From: Burkholderia sp. OK233
GTDB lineage: Bacteria > Pseudomonadota > Gammaproteobacteria > Burkholderiales > Burkholderiaceae
Assembly (NCBI RefSeq): GCF_900230185.1
Contig: NZ_OCSR01000001.1
Coordinates: 5,642,001-5,706,000, forward strand
Length of the DNA stretch: 64,000 bases
Direction: 5' to 3'
The notes under the pieces are model-generated. The model worked only from the letters and a program-made list of their open reading frames with translations, was not told where the DNA came from and did not search any database. The position numbers and the translations under genes were made by a program. This document shows positions 26,007 to 33,849 of the stretch, one piece after another (position 1 is the stretch's first letter; the number at the start of each line of letters is the position of its first letter).

Positions 26007-28196
26007 ATGAGTCTCGATACCCATAAGCGTGATTTCTCCACCAACGCGCGGCTTCCCGGCATTTCCGCACTCGCCGCGGGAATTGGTGCGCTCAGCACGC
26101 TTGCAGCGTTCGTGCTGCTGAGCCTGATTCATCTGTTCACCAATCTGTTTTTCTTCCAGGAATTTTCGTTTGCGGAGCGCTCACCGGCCTTCAACACGTT
26201 GGGTATCTGGGTGGTGATCATCCCTGTGATCGGCGGTCTCATCGTCGGTTTCATGGCCCGTTACGGTTCGGAAAAGATCCGTGGGCATGGCATTCCCGAA
26301 GCGATTGAAGCCATCCTGTTCGGCAAGAGCCGCATGTCGCCGAAAGTGGCGATTCTCAAACCTCTGTCGTCCGGCATTGTGATCGGCAGTGGCGGGCCAT
26401 TCGGCGCGGAAGGCCCGATCATCATGACAGGCGGCGCGCTGGGGTCGCTGATCGCGCAGTGCGTGAAGGTCACGTCCGCGGAACGCAAGACGCTGCTGGT
26501 TGCCGGCGCGGCGGCGGGCATGACAGCGGTCTTCGGCACACCGGTGGCGGCCGTCCTGCTGGCGGTCGAACTGCTGCTGTTCGAATGGCGTCCGCGCAGT
26601 TTTTTGCCGGTCGCCCTTGCGTGCGCAGTTGCGGGTTTTGCGCGCGCGGCATTCTTCGGCACGGGGCCGCTGTTTCCGCTTGAGACTGCGCCTCCCGGCG
26701 CGTTGTCGCTGGTGTCCTGCGTCATTGCAGGCCTGATGTCCGGCGCGCTCGCGTCGGGCCTGTCAGCCGCGTTGTACAAGACCGAAGACCTGTTCGGCAA
26801 GCTGCCTATCCACTGGATGTGGTGGCCCGCGCTCGGTGGTCTCGTCGTCGGCATCGGTGGCTTTCTCGAACCTCGCGCGCTGGGCGTCGGCTACGACGTG
26901 ATCGGCGATCTGTTACACCAGCACATTGCAATCCAGCTCGCGCTGGCTATCCTGATCGTGAAGGCGATCATCTGGGTCGTGGCGTTGGGCTCGGGCACCT
27001 CAGGCGGCGTCCTGGCGCCGTTGCTCATGTTGGGTGCGGGACTTGGTGTTGTGCTCGGCCACGTGCTGCCGGGCGGCGAACCTGCCCTGTGGCCGCTTGT
27101 CTGCATGGCGGCCACGCTTGGCGCTACGCTGGGCGCGCCGTTGACCGCCATCGTGTTCGCATTCGGCCTTACGCACGACAGCAACGCGTTGCTGCCGCTG
27201 CTTGCCGCGACGCTGATCGCGCACGGGTTTGCAACGGTCGTCATGAAGCGCTCCATCATGACCGAGAAAATTGCCCGGCGCGGTTATCACATCTACCGGG
27301 AGTACGGAGTCGACCCGCTTGAGCGCCACCACGTCGACGAGGTGATGTCGCGTACGGCCGAGACAATCGATGGCGATATATCCGTGGGTGAAGCGCTAGC
27401 AACGTTCTTCGGCACGACGCAGACACATCGCGCTTATCCGGTCGTGCGTCATGGCGTGCTGGCGGGCGTCGTCGATCGCACGCTACTGGAAAAAATTCGC
27501 GATGACGAGGCAGAGGATGCGCTCGATTCGCGCCTCGCTGACGTGTTGCGCCGCCGTTCTCCCGCATTTGCATTGCCGAGCGAAACCTGCCGGCTCGTCG
27601 CAACGCGGCTTGCGGTGCACGGTCTCGAACGCTTGCCCGTAGTCACGGACTCCGAAACGTTGCAACTGGTCGGCATTGTGTCGCGCAGCGATCTGGTCAA
27701 GCCGTCTCTTGCTCACTTCGACGAAGAGCACAAGAAAGAACGCTTCCGGCGTTTGCGGTGCCCGCCGGCAAGCGGCACTTCCCACCGGTTCCTTAAGTCA
27801 CCGGCCGATCAGCGGCCGGAACAGATACGCGCTTCTTCCGTGCCCCTTCGGGGGCACACCCTCCTGCCTTTCCTGCTGATTCAGCACTCATTTTCCAGAC
27901 GATATCGTCTCTACGTTGCGAAGCCATGTCGCGCTCCTCATGGCTGTTTCGCAACCGTGTCAAAGAAACTCGCATCGCAGGCCGCGCCCGGGAACGAAAA
28001 CGGGAACGGGGCTCGCACACGTGACATCCAACACCCTATCCAAGATCGAATCGGCCCCGATCGATCCTGTGCGGACCGGATCGGACTTGCCTTCACTATT
28101 CAGGAGACGCAACATGAAGTTAATCAGCGCAGCACTGTTCGGCGCACTCACGCTTACCAGCTTCCCGGGCTGGGCACAGAGCGCCGGTCCCACTGA
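26007..28196 (+). CDS. ClC-type chloride channel/antiporter with CBS domains
   Basis: The first 580 residues are a standard ClC protein: GSGGPFGAEGPIIMTGG holds the gating Glu at about residue 135, GSGTSGGVLAPLLMLG is a second pore motif, and a C-terminal CBS pair follows (VDEVMSRTAETIDGDISVGEAL ... LQLVGIVSRSDLV). It moves chloride, possibly with proton exchange or as a fluoride/acid-stress exporter. After ERFRRLR (about 27760) the open frame continues for about 145 unconserved residues and overlaps the next gene. A one-base shift there would give an earlier stop near 27795. The extension is therefore probably not native. The gene is co-transcribed with marR. Confidence 0.85.
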   Translation: MSLDTHKRDFSTNARLPGISALAAGIGALSTLAAFVLLSLIHLFTNLFFFQEFSFAERSPAFNTLGIWVVIIPVIGGLIVGFMARYGSEKIRGHGIPEAIEAILFGKSRMSPKVAILKPLSSGIVIGSGGPFGAEGPIIMTGGALGSLIAQCVKVTSAERKTLLVAGAAAGMTAVFGTPVAAVLLAVELLLFEWRPRSFLPVALACAVAGFARAAFFGTGPLFPLETAPPGALSLVSCVIAGLMSGALASGLSAALYKTEDLFGKLPIHWMWWPALGGLVVGIGGFLEPRALGVGYDVIGDLLHQHIAIQLALAILIVKAIIWVVALGSGTSGGVLAPLLMLGAGLGVVLGHVLPGGEPALWPLVCMAATLGATLGAPLTAIVFAFGLTHDSNALLPLLAATLIAHGFATVVMKRSIMTEKIARRGYHIYREYGVDPLERHHVDEVMSRTAETIDGDISVGEALATFFGTTQTHRAYPVVRHGVLAGVVDRTLLEKIRDDEAEDALDSRLADVLRRRSPAFALPSETCRLVATRLAVHGLERLPVVTDSETLQLVGIVSRSDLVKPSLAHFDEEHKKERFRRLRCPPASGTSHRFLKSPADQRPEQIRASSVPLRGHTLLPFLLIQHSFSRRYRLYVAKPCRAPHGCFATVSKKLASQAAPGNENGNGARTRDIQHPIQDRIGPDRSCADRIGLAFTIQETQHEVNQRSTVRRTHAYQLPGLGTERRSH
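27840..27857 (+). terminator. Hairpin inside the ClC 3' extension
   Basis: GTGCCCC-TTCG-GGGGCAC forms a tetraloop hairpin downstream of the conserved ClC end. No T-run follows, so it could be a weak terminator or an RNA-stabilising element. Its presence supports an earlier natural stop for ClC. Confidence 0.4.
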
Positions 28197-28647
28197 CCCC
28201 CAGATCGCCGCCATCGTCGTGACCGCCAATCAGGTGGATATCGACGCGGGCAAGCTCGCGGAGTCGAAAACGAAGTCGAAGGATGTCAAAGCGTTCGCGC
28301 AACGCATGGTCACCGATCACAGCGGCGTCAACAAGGCCGCCACCGACCTTGTGCATAAACTCGGCGTGACGCCGGAAGACAATTCGACGAGTCAGAGCCT
28401 CAAGCAAGGCGGTGACGCGAACCTCGCCAACCTGAAAACGCAGAAGGGCCCACAGTTCGACCGGGCGTATATCGACCACGAGGTGACTTACCACGAGAGC
28501 GTCCTCGACGCGCTGGACAAGACGTTGATTCCGAATGCGCAGAACGCCGAACTGAAGGCGCTTCTCGTCAAGGTGCGTCCGGCCTTTGTCGCGCATCTCG
28601 AGCACGCGAAGCATCTGCAGGCTGAGTTGGGCAAGAGCGGTGGGTAA
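28114..28647 (+). CDS. DUF4142 periplasmic protein
   Basis: 177 residues from the ATG at 28114 after CAGGAGACGC. It has a signal peptide (MKLISAALFGALTLTSFPGWA) and a ferritin-like helical DUF4142 domain: IVVTANQVDIDAGKLAESK, DVKAFAQRMVTDHSGVNKA and DRAYIDHEVTYHESVLDALD. Members are predicted periplasmic or outer-membrane proteins of unknown function found in stress-related clusters. The frame is open further upstream but lacks a site. Its stop overlaps the GTG start of the cupredoxin gene, so the two are coupled. Confidence 0.85.
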   Translation: MKLISAALFGALTLTSFPGWAQSAGPTDPQIAAIVVTANQVDIDAGKLAESKTKSKDVKAFAQRMVTDHSGVNKAATDLVHKLGVTPEDNSTSQSLKQGGDANLANLKTQKGPQFDRAYIDHEVTYHESVLDALDKTLIPNAQNAELKALLVKVRPAFVAHLEHAKHLQAELGKSGG

Positions 28648-29017
28648 TCCGGCACTCTGCGTAGCCGGACAGCGCCGGGGCAGGTTACGCACCGGCGCCT
28701 TTATCCTTGCCTACGCTTTCGTTGCGATCATGGCGACTTCGCTGGCGGGCTTTTGCGAGGCCGCAGGCACAACGTACCAGGTCGTTATCGAACAGATGCG
28801 CTTCGATCCGCCGGTGCTTACGGTGCACCGCGGAGATCGTGTGGTGTGGGTGAACAGGGATCTGTTTCCTCATACGGTGACTGGAATGTCGAAGGCGTTC
28901 GATTCACACGAAATCTCGCCAAATGCATCGTGGAGTTACGTGGCGCGCCAGACGGGTCGTTATCCGTACTTGTGCACGCTCCACACCACAATGCGTGGCA
29001 CACTGATCGTGCAATGA
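28640..29017 (+). CDS. Cupredoxin-like exported copper protein
   Basis: About 125 residues. A GTG at 28640 overlaps the end of the DUF4142 gene; the N-terminus is a signal sequence (FILAYAFVAIMATSLAGFCEA). The mature part has the plastocyanin/amicyanin fold with copper ligands visible: His in LFPHTVTG, Cys in PYLCTLH, His in the same motif and Met in TMRGTLIV. It probably carries electrons or binds copper in the periplasm. It lies in a row with DUF4142 and an ECF sigma factor. Confidence 0.78.
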   Translation: MGNPALCVAGQRRGRLRTGAFILAYAFVAIMATSLAGFCEAAGTTYQVVIEQMRFDPPVLTVHRGDRVVWVNRDLFPHTVTGMSKAFDSHEISPNASWSYVARQTGRYPYLCTLHTTMRGTLIVQ

Positions 29018-29049
29018 GAGATGAGTGAGGGCGACCTGGCGAGGCGGCC

Positions 29050-29766
29050 ATGACAGACATCGCTGAAGCACATTCAACGTTTGCCGCAGGCGACGAACGC
29101 GAGGTAGTCCGCCGCATCGTCGCGGGAGATCGATCGGCGTTCGAATGGCTGATGCGCCAGCACAATCGGCGGTTGTATCGTCTGGCGCGCGCCACGTTGC
29201 GTGACGGAACGGAAGCGGAAGACGCGCTGCAGGCGGCGTATCTGTCAGCCTACAGATCGATCGCACGGTTTCGCGGCGACGCCACGCTCTTCACCTGGCT
29301 GTCCCGCCTGGTACTCAACGAATGCTATGGACGCCTGCGCCGGGCAGCACGCCGGCAGAACGTGATTCCCATGGTGGACGCGAACACTCATGTCGATATC
29401 GATGCCATGACCGCGCAAGATTCCGATTCCCCAGACAAGGCGGTAGCGCGCGCCGAGTTGCGAGCCTTGCTCGAGCGCAAGCTGGATGAACTGCCGGAAG
29501 TCTTTCGCGTTGTGTTTGTGCTGCGTTCGGTCGAGGAATTGAGCGTCGAGGAGACGGCACAGTGTCTCGACATCCCGGAAGCGACGGTGCGCAGCCGGCA
29601 TTTCCGCGCCAGGAGCCTTCTGCGCGAATCATTGGCGCACGATATCGATCTCGCCGAGCGTGACGTATTCGAATTCGGCGGCGCCCACTGCGACCGGGTG
29701 GTCGCCAACGTACTATCACGGGTAGCCGGCGAGGATGACCAGGGCAGTAGCGCCCCGGCGATATAA
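29050..29766 (+). CDS. ECF-type RNA polymerase sigma factor
   Basis: 238 residues. Region 2 is FEWLMRQHNRRLYRLARATLRDGTEAEDALQAAYLSAYRSIARF, and region 4 is LDELPEVFRVVFVLRSVEELSVEETAQCLDIPEATVRSRHFRARSLL. It is longer than a minimal ECF factor, with a C-terminal tail of about 40 residues (DIDLAERDVFEFGGAHCDRVV). No anti-sigma gene is adjacent. The next gene encodes an exported Cys-rich protein whose start overlaps by 32 bp. The sigma factor probably drives part of the surrounding envelope/redox genes. Confidence 0.88.
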   Translation: MTDIAEAHSTFAAGDEREVVRRIVAGDRSAFEWLMRQHNRRLYRLARATLRDGTEAEDALQAAYLSAYRSIARFRGDATLFTWLSRLVLNECYGRLRRAARRQNVIPMVDANTHVDIDAMTAQDSDSPDKAVARAELRALLERKLDELPEVFRVVFVLRSVEELSVEETAQCLDIPEATVRSRHFRARSLLRESLAHDIDLAERDVFEFGGAHCDRVVANVLSRVAGEDDQGSSAPAI

Positions 29767-30142
29767 ATCGCCTCTCCTCGTCGGCGCTTGTCGCTGTGTC
29801 TGGGCGATAGCCGGCATTCTCGCCGTGGCGGCAAGCTCGAGCGCGGAAGCACGGGCGATCAGGATCATATCGGGTACCTATGGCACGAACTGCGGAACGC
29901 CACGAGGCGACGCGACTCATGACCTCGCGCGTCAGTGCGACGGACTGCAGACCTGCCCGTACATCCTGCGCAAGGCATTCACGGGTGCGCCATCCAAAGA
30001 CTGCCACAGCGACCACATGGACTTTCATGTCGAATGGCTGTGCACCGATACCGAATTCCACACCGCCACGCTCAGCGCCGAAGCTGGGCCGGGAAGTCGA
30101 CTCGTGCTGAGTTGCGTCGAAGAGACCGGCCCTGGCAGATAG
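29735..30142 (+). CDS. Exported SUEL/galactose-lectin-like protein
   Basis: 135 residues. After a signal peptide (CRCVWAIAGILAVAASSSAEA) the mature part has the pattern ISGTYGTNCGTPRGDATHDLA, CDGLQTCPYIL, then CHSDHMDFHVEWLC, similar to the Cys-rich SUEL-type sugar-binding domain. Six Cys residues could form three disulfides. Its start lies inside the end of the ECF sigma gene, so the two are translationally linked. It may be an envelope sensor or target of that sigma factor; this is inference. Confidence 0.6.
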   Translation: MTRAVAPRRYKSPLLVGACRCVWAIAGILAVAASSSAEARAIRIISGTYGTNCGTPRGDATHDLARQCDGLQTCPYILRKAFTGAPSKDCHSDHMDFHVEWLCTDTEFHTATLSAEAGPGSRLVLSCVEETGPGR

Positions 30143-30227
30143 ACTTCGCCGTGCAACCGTCCACGTTCGACGTGACCGGATCAGGATCGGGCACGTTGAT
30201 CATCTGGCGAACGGTTCACGAACGACA

Positions 30228-31256
30228 TCAGGTGTGCAGACATAACGACGCGATCCGCGACGAGGCATCCTTTGCCTCACTCAACAGCCGCTCGATGACC
30301 TCGGCGGCGCTGGAGACCCGATCGACGAGCGCCGCTGATTCGCCGGCATAGAGCGCCATCTGCTCAAGATCTCCCGCCGTGCTGCGTAATGGCGAATCGG
30401 TGCTGAACCGGTAAATCGGCCGCCCGTCGTCGCAGGCGATCACATCGCGCGGCAGCCTGTCCGGGAGGTGTCCGAACAGGTTATTTCCTGCTTTCCCGGT
30501 CACGCTATTTGCCAGGACGCGCACGGGAGAGTGTGGCGGCCAGTTGATTGCGAACAGATCCGTATAGACCGTGTCCCCAGCCTGGGCGGCGAGAATGCGC
30601 TGCTTGTGATAGTCATGCGCGAAAGACTCGTGGGTGGCGAGGAAAAGCGTACCGCAGTGAATTCCTGCCGCGCCGAGCGCGAGCGCCGCCACGAGGCCTG
30701 CGCCTGTCGCGAACCCGCCCGACGCGACAACCGGGATGCGCACATGCCTGACGATCTCGGGAAGTAACGTCAGGATCCCTGTACACCCCCGCACATGGCC
30801 ACCTGCTTCAATACCCTGTGCAATCACGACATCGGCCCCCGCCTGTTCAGCGGCGAGCGCGCCCTCGAGTGAACCGACCTGATAGAGCACCAGCACGCCG
30901 GCATCTTTCGCTCGCGCGACCACGTCGGGTACGACGTCCCAGAAGAAACATAGCGCGGAAACACCGGCGGCCAGACAGACATCGAGCTCTGCCGCCAGGA
31001 GGGCGGGTTCAGTGGCCGACGGAATCAGATTGACGCCGAACGGCTGATCCGTGACGGCCCGCACCGCAGCAATCTCCCGGGAGATCAACTCAGGCGGCTC
31101 GCGCACCATGCCCAGCAGACCAAATCCGCCGGCACCGGAAACGGCCGCCGCGAGCTCGGCACGCGCCGGGCCGCCCATCCCCGCCGAAATGATGGGATAG
31201 CGACAGCCCAGCAACCTGGTCAGTGGCGTAGCAAACGACGCCGTATTGATAGCCAT
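30228..31256 (-). CDS. Nitronate monooxygenase (2-nitropropane dioxygenase family)
   Basis: 342 residues with an FMN-binding TIM barrel. Signatures are GCRYPIISAGMGGPARAELAAAVSGAGGFG at the N-terminus, VGSLEGALAAEQAGADVVIAQGIEAGGHVRG (phosphate-binding and active-site region) and VVASGGFATGAGLVAALALGAAGIHCGT. The family oxidises alkyl nitronates such as propionate-3-nitronate, or reduces enoyl-type substrates. It diverges from the universal stress gene, with operator site 5 in between, so stress control of both is possible. Confidence 0.85.
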   Translation of the reverse strand: MAINTASFATPLTRLLGCRYPIISAGMGGPARAELAAAVSGAGGFGLLGMVREPPELISREIAAVRAVTDQPFGVNLIPSATEPALLAAELDVCLAAGVSALCFFWDVVPDVVARAKDAGVLVLYQVGSLEGALAAEQAGADVVIAQGIEAGGHVRGCTGILTLLPEIVRHVRIPVVASGGFATGAGLVAALALGAAGIHCGTLFLATHESFAHDYHKQRILAAQAGDTVYTDLFAINWPPHSPVRVLANSVTGKAGNNLFGHLPDRLPRDVIACDDGRPIYRFSTDSPLRSTAGDLEQMALYAGESAALVDRVSSAAEVIERLLSEAKDASSRIASLCLHT

Positions 31257-31314
31257 CGGAACACCTCTTCAATTGGGGGAAACGCCATTCAGGTTACCGG
31301 CGTAAAGCGCAAAT

Positions 31315-31336
31315 ACATCACACAATGATATATAAT
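31315..31336 (+). promoter_or_regulatory. MarR-type palindrome, site 5
   Basis: ACATCA-CACAA-TGATAT continues into ATAAT, forming a -10 box for rightward transcription. It lies in the divergent region between the nitronate monooxygenase and the universal stress gene, about 130 bp before the latter. Confidence 0.62.
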
Positions 31337-31462
31337 AATTTTGATGCTGCGCGGTTTCTATCGTTGTTTGCCGCGCGCGTAAGCGGCGGCCATTCGAACG
31401 GTAGCGCATCCACCGCCCGGCTACTGGATAGCGGGGCTTCCTGAATTGGAGCGAATGACGAT

Positions 31463-31945
31463 ATGTCTGCATTCGGGCGCATCCTGCTGTGTTATGACGC
31501 AACCCGTGAAGGGCGGCGGGCATTGCGTCATGGTGCCTCATTAGCGGAGCAGATCAAGGCGGAAACGCACCTGCTTGCCGTTTTGAATAGCCCCGTGTGG
31601 TCGCAGGGAGCCGATATTGCGTCTGCCGTGCCGTTCGATGCGCTGGAGCAATCCGCGAGGGAGATACTCCGCGATGGAATCCAGAAACTCGCTGCGCGTG
31701 GAGTCATCGCAACACCCCATTTCGCGATTGGCGACCCTCTGGACCATATTCCGTTTTTTGCCCGTGAGTTGAAAGCCGATCTGGTTGTTGTGGGGCATCG
31801 CCGAAGCGGCCCCGTGCGGCGATGGTGGAGCGGCAAGAACGACAGATTGCTGCTGGACAGGGTTTCCTGCGCAGTGCTGGTCGCCATGGACCCGGAAGAC
31901 GCGGACGCTCACGAGCCGGAAGAGGCACTCTCCGCACATGCTTAA
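31463..31945 (+). CDS. Universal stress protein (UspA family)
   Basis: 160 residues: FGRILLCYDATREGRRALRHGASLAEQ at the N-terminus and the ATP-site region LKADLVVVGHRRSGPVRRWWSGKND followed by LLLDRVSCAVLVAM. It is a close paralogue of the broken gene at 22248, sharing the same WWSG and DRVSC features. The C-terminal DPEDADAHEPEEALSAHA tail is acidic. It is expressed from the site-5 promoter and precedes cysM by 72 bp. Confidence 0.9.
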   Translation: MSAFGRILLCYDATREGRRALRHGASLAEQIKAETHLLAVLNSPVWSQGADIASAVPFDALEQSAREILRDGIQKLAARGVIATPHFAIGDPLDHIPFFARELKADLVVVGHRRSGPVRRWWSGKNDRLLLDRVSCAVLVAMDPEDADAHEPEEALSAHA

Positions 31946-32017
31946 GGGCATCGGGCAAAGCTCGCAGCCAAACGATCCCACAGCCGTGGTTTTCACACCG
32001 CGCCAATACTTTGGAAC

Positions 32018-32920
32018 ATGACCTACAGAACCATTGAGGCAGTCATTGGCAACACCTCGCTCGTCGAACTCGTTCGTCTACCGGACGAAACGATCCGGGC
32101 TCGCAACAACGTCATCCTCGGCAAGCTGGAGGGCAACAACCCTGCGGGCTCAGTCAAGGATCGCGCGGCGCTCTCAATGATCCGGGGAGCCGAGCATCGC
32201 GGACGCATACGGCCTGGCGACGTGCTGATCGAAGCGACCAGTGGCAACACCGGCATCGCGCTCGCTATGGTGGCCGCACTGCGCGGCTACCGGATGGTGC
32301 TGCTCATGCCGGAGGATGTCTCCGAGGAGCGGTGTCGCAGCATGGCAGCGTATGGTGCTGAAATAATCCTGACGCCGGCAAAGGGCGGCATGGAGTGCGC
32401 ACGGGATATCGCTGCGCAGATGGAGCAGGAAGGCCGGGGCATCGTCCTCGATCAGTTCTCCAATCCCGACAACCCACTTGCACACTACGAAGGCACTGGT
32501 CCCGAGATCTGGCGTGAAACGCAGGGACGCATCACGCATTTCGTTTCGGCCATGGGAACTACCGGAACCATCATGGGCGTAAGCCGGTTTCTGAAGGAAC
32601 AGAATTCCACCGTTCAGATCGTTGGCGTGCAACCTGAAGAGGGCTCGCGAATTCCGGGCATACGCAAATGGACCGACGGTTATCTGCCGGTATTCTTTGA
32701 GCCCACGCGGATCGATCGGACCGAGTCGGTGGGTCAGGCAACGGCTGAGGCCGCAGCGCGTCGTCTCGCTGCGATCGAGGGGATTTTCTGCGGAATTTCG
32801 GCGGGTGGCGCATGCGCTGTGGCAATGCGCATTGCTCGGGAAGTTGAGAACGCTACGATCGTGTTCGTTATTTGTGATCGGGGCGATCGTTATCTGTCGA
32901 CAGGCGCGTTTCCAGCGTGA
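32018..32920 (+). CDS. cysM: Cysteine synthase B
   Basis: 300 residues, PLP fold type II. The PLP lysine lies in KLEGNNPAGSVKDRAA, the substrate loop is EATSGNTGIALAM, and the cofactor-phosphate glycine loop is SAMGTTGTIMG. The SAGGACAVAM helix near the C-terminus completes the family. It makes cysteine from O-acetylserine and sulfide (or thiosulfate for CysM). The length, the lack of a CysE-binding C-terminal extension and the overall similarity favour CysM over CysK. An IS6 element begins within about 15 bp of the stop. Confidence 0.88.
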   Translation: MTYRTIEAVIGNTSLVELVRLPDETIRARNNVILGKLEGNNPAGSVKDRAALSMIRGAEHRGRIRPGDVLIEATSGNTGIALAMVAALRGYRMVLLMPEDVSEERCRSMAAYGAEIILTPAKGGMECARDIAAQMEQEGRGIVLDQFSNPDNPLAHYEGTGPEIWRETQGRITHFVSAMGTTGTIMGVSRFLKEQNSTVQIVGVQPEEGSRIPGIRKWTDGYLPVFFEPTRIDRTESVGQATAEAAARRLAAIEGIFCGISAGGACAVAMRIAREVENATIVFVICDRGDRYLSTGAFPA

Positions 32921-32931
32921 TGGATCGCGAG

Positions 32932-33761
32932 GGCGTTGTCAGGTTGCGTGGCCCGTCGGATAAGATGGCGCGATGAAGAAATCGAAATCGCTCTATTACG
33001 GTCACCGTTTCCCGGCTGGTGTCATCAGTTGCGTTGTTCGATGGTATTTCCGCTTCCCGTTGAGCCTGCGCGACATCGAGGAACTGCTTTTCGAGCGCGG
33101 CGTGATCGTGATATACGAGACGATCCGATGCTGGTGTGACAAGTTTGGTAAGGGCTTTGCTCATCGAGCGAAAGCGGTGCGACGCAAGCCGGGTAGTACG
33201 TGGCACCTCGACGAGATGTTCGTCACGCTTCGTGGCGAACCGTATCTGCTATGGCGGGCAGTTGACGAGCACGGCGCCGAGCTCGACATCCTGCTGCAAA
33301 AGCGGCGCGACAAAGCTGCAGCCAAACGGTTCTTCAAGCATGTGCTGCGTTCGAGCCCGCTGCCGCGCAAGATCGTCACGGATCAGTTGCGCAGCTATCC
33401 GGCGGCAAAAAGCGAGATCCCGGAGCTTGTGAACGTGAAGCACGCGTTCGTCAAAGCGGCAGCGCGGCTGAACAACAGCGCAGAGAACAGCCACCAACCG
33501 ACACGCGAGCGCGAGCGGCGCATGCGTGGCTTTCGCGACCCGAAACGCACACAGAAATTTCTCTCCTGCTTTGGGCAGATCCGGCAACATTTCGCGCTCA
33601 AGCGCCATCTTCTGCGCGCTTCACCCTATCGCAAACAACTCGCAGCGCGATTCGTTGCGTAGTGCGACATCACCGAAGTCGCCCAAAATCCGTCCTACGC
33701 CTTCTGAGGGATGCTCTTTCCTGGCGTCTTTCCGCTTCAGCCTCGACAAGTTGACAAAGCC
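32932..33761 (+). mobile_element. IS6-family insertion sequence
   Basis: An element of about 830 bp encloses the IS6 transposase. The right end (complement of 33751-33761) begins GGCTTTGTCAA and the left end near 32932 reads GGCGTTGTCAGG, an imperfect terminal repeat typical of IS6 ends. No clear target duplication was seen. The end lies about 90 bp before the MFS gene, so it could influence that gene's promoter. Confidence 0.65.
32973..33662 (+). CDS. IS6-family transposase
   Basis: 229 residues. The zinc-finger-less IS6 transposase has its DDE triad in view: Asp in WHLDEMFV, Asp in IVTDQLRSYPAA and Glu in ENSHQPTRERERRMRGF, with the family C-terminus QKFLSCFGQIRQHF. The start at 32973 gives a full-length protein. 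It catalyses replicative transposition with cointegrates. A decayed relative lies at 19.4-20 kb, which shows repeated IS6 activity here. Confidence 0.92.
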   Translation: MKKSKSLYYGHRFPAGVISCVVRWYFRFPLSLRDIEELLFERGVIVIYETIRCWCDKFGKGFAHRAKAVRRKPGSTWHLDEMFVTLRGEPYLLWRAVDEHGAELDILLQKRRDKAAAKRFFKHVLRSSPLPRKIVTDQLRSYPAAKSEIPELVNVKHAFVKAAARLNNSAENSHQPTRERERRMRGFRDPKRTQKFLSCFGQIRQHFALKRHLLRASPYRKQLAARFVA

Positions 33762-33849
33762 TGGCCAGCCGCACCTCGCCGCCGCCGGAACCACTCATCG
33801 CGAAGATTGTCTATATCAGGATATCGCCCTTTTTTGTGGGAGATCTCAA

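Noticed and set aside
27897..27908. Palindrome GACGATATCGTC downstream of ClC
   Set aside because: It lacks the ATATCA-N5-TGATAT spacing and is not near a promoter, so I did not count it as a MarR site.
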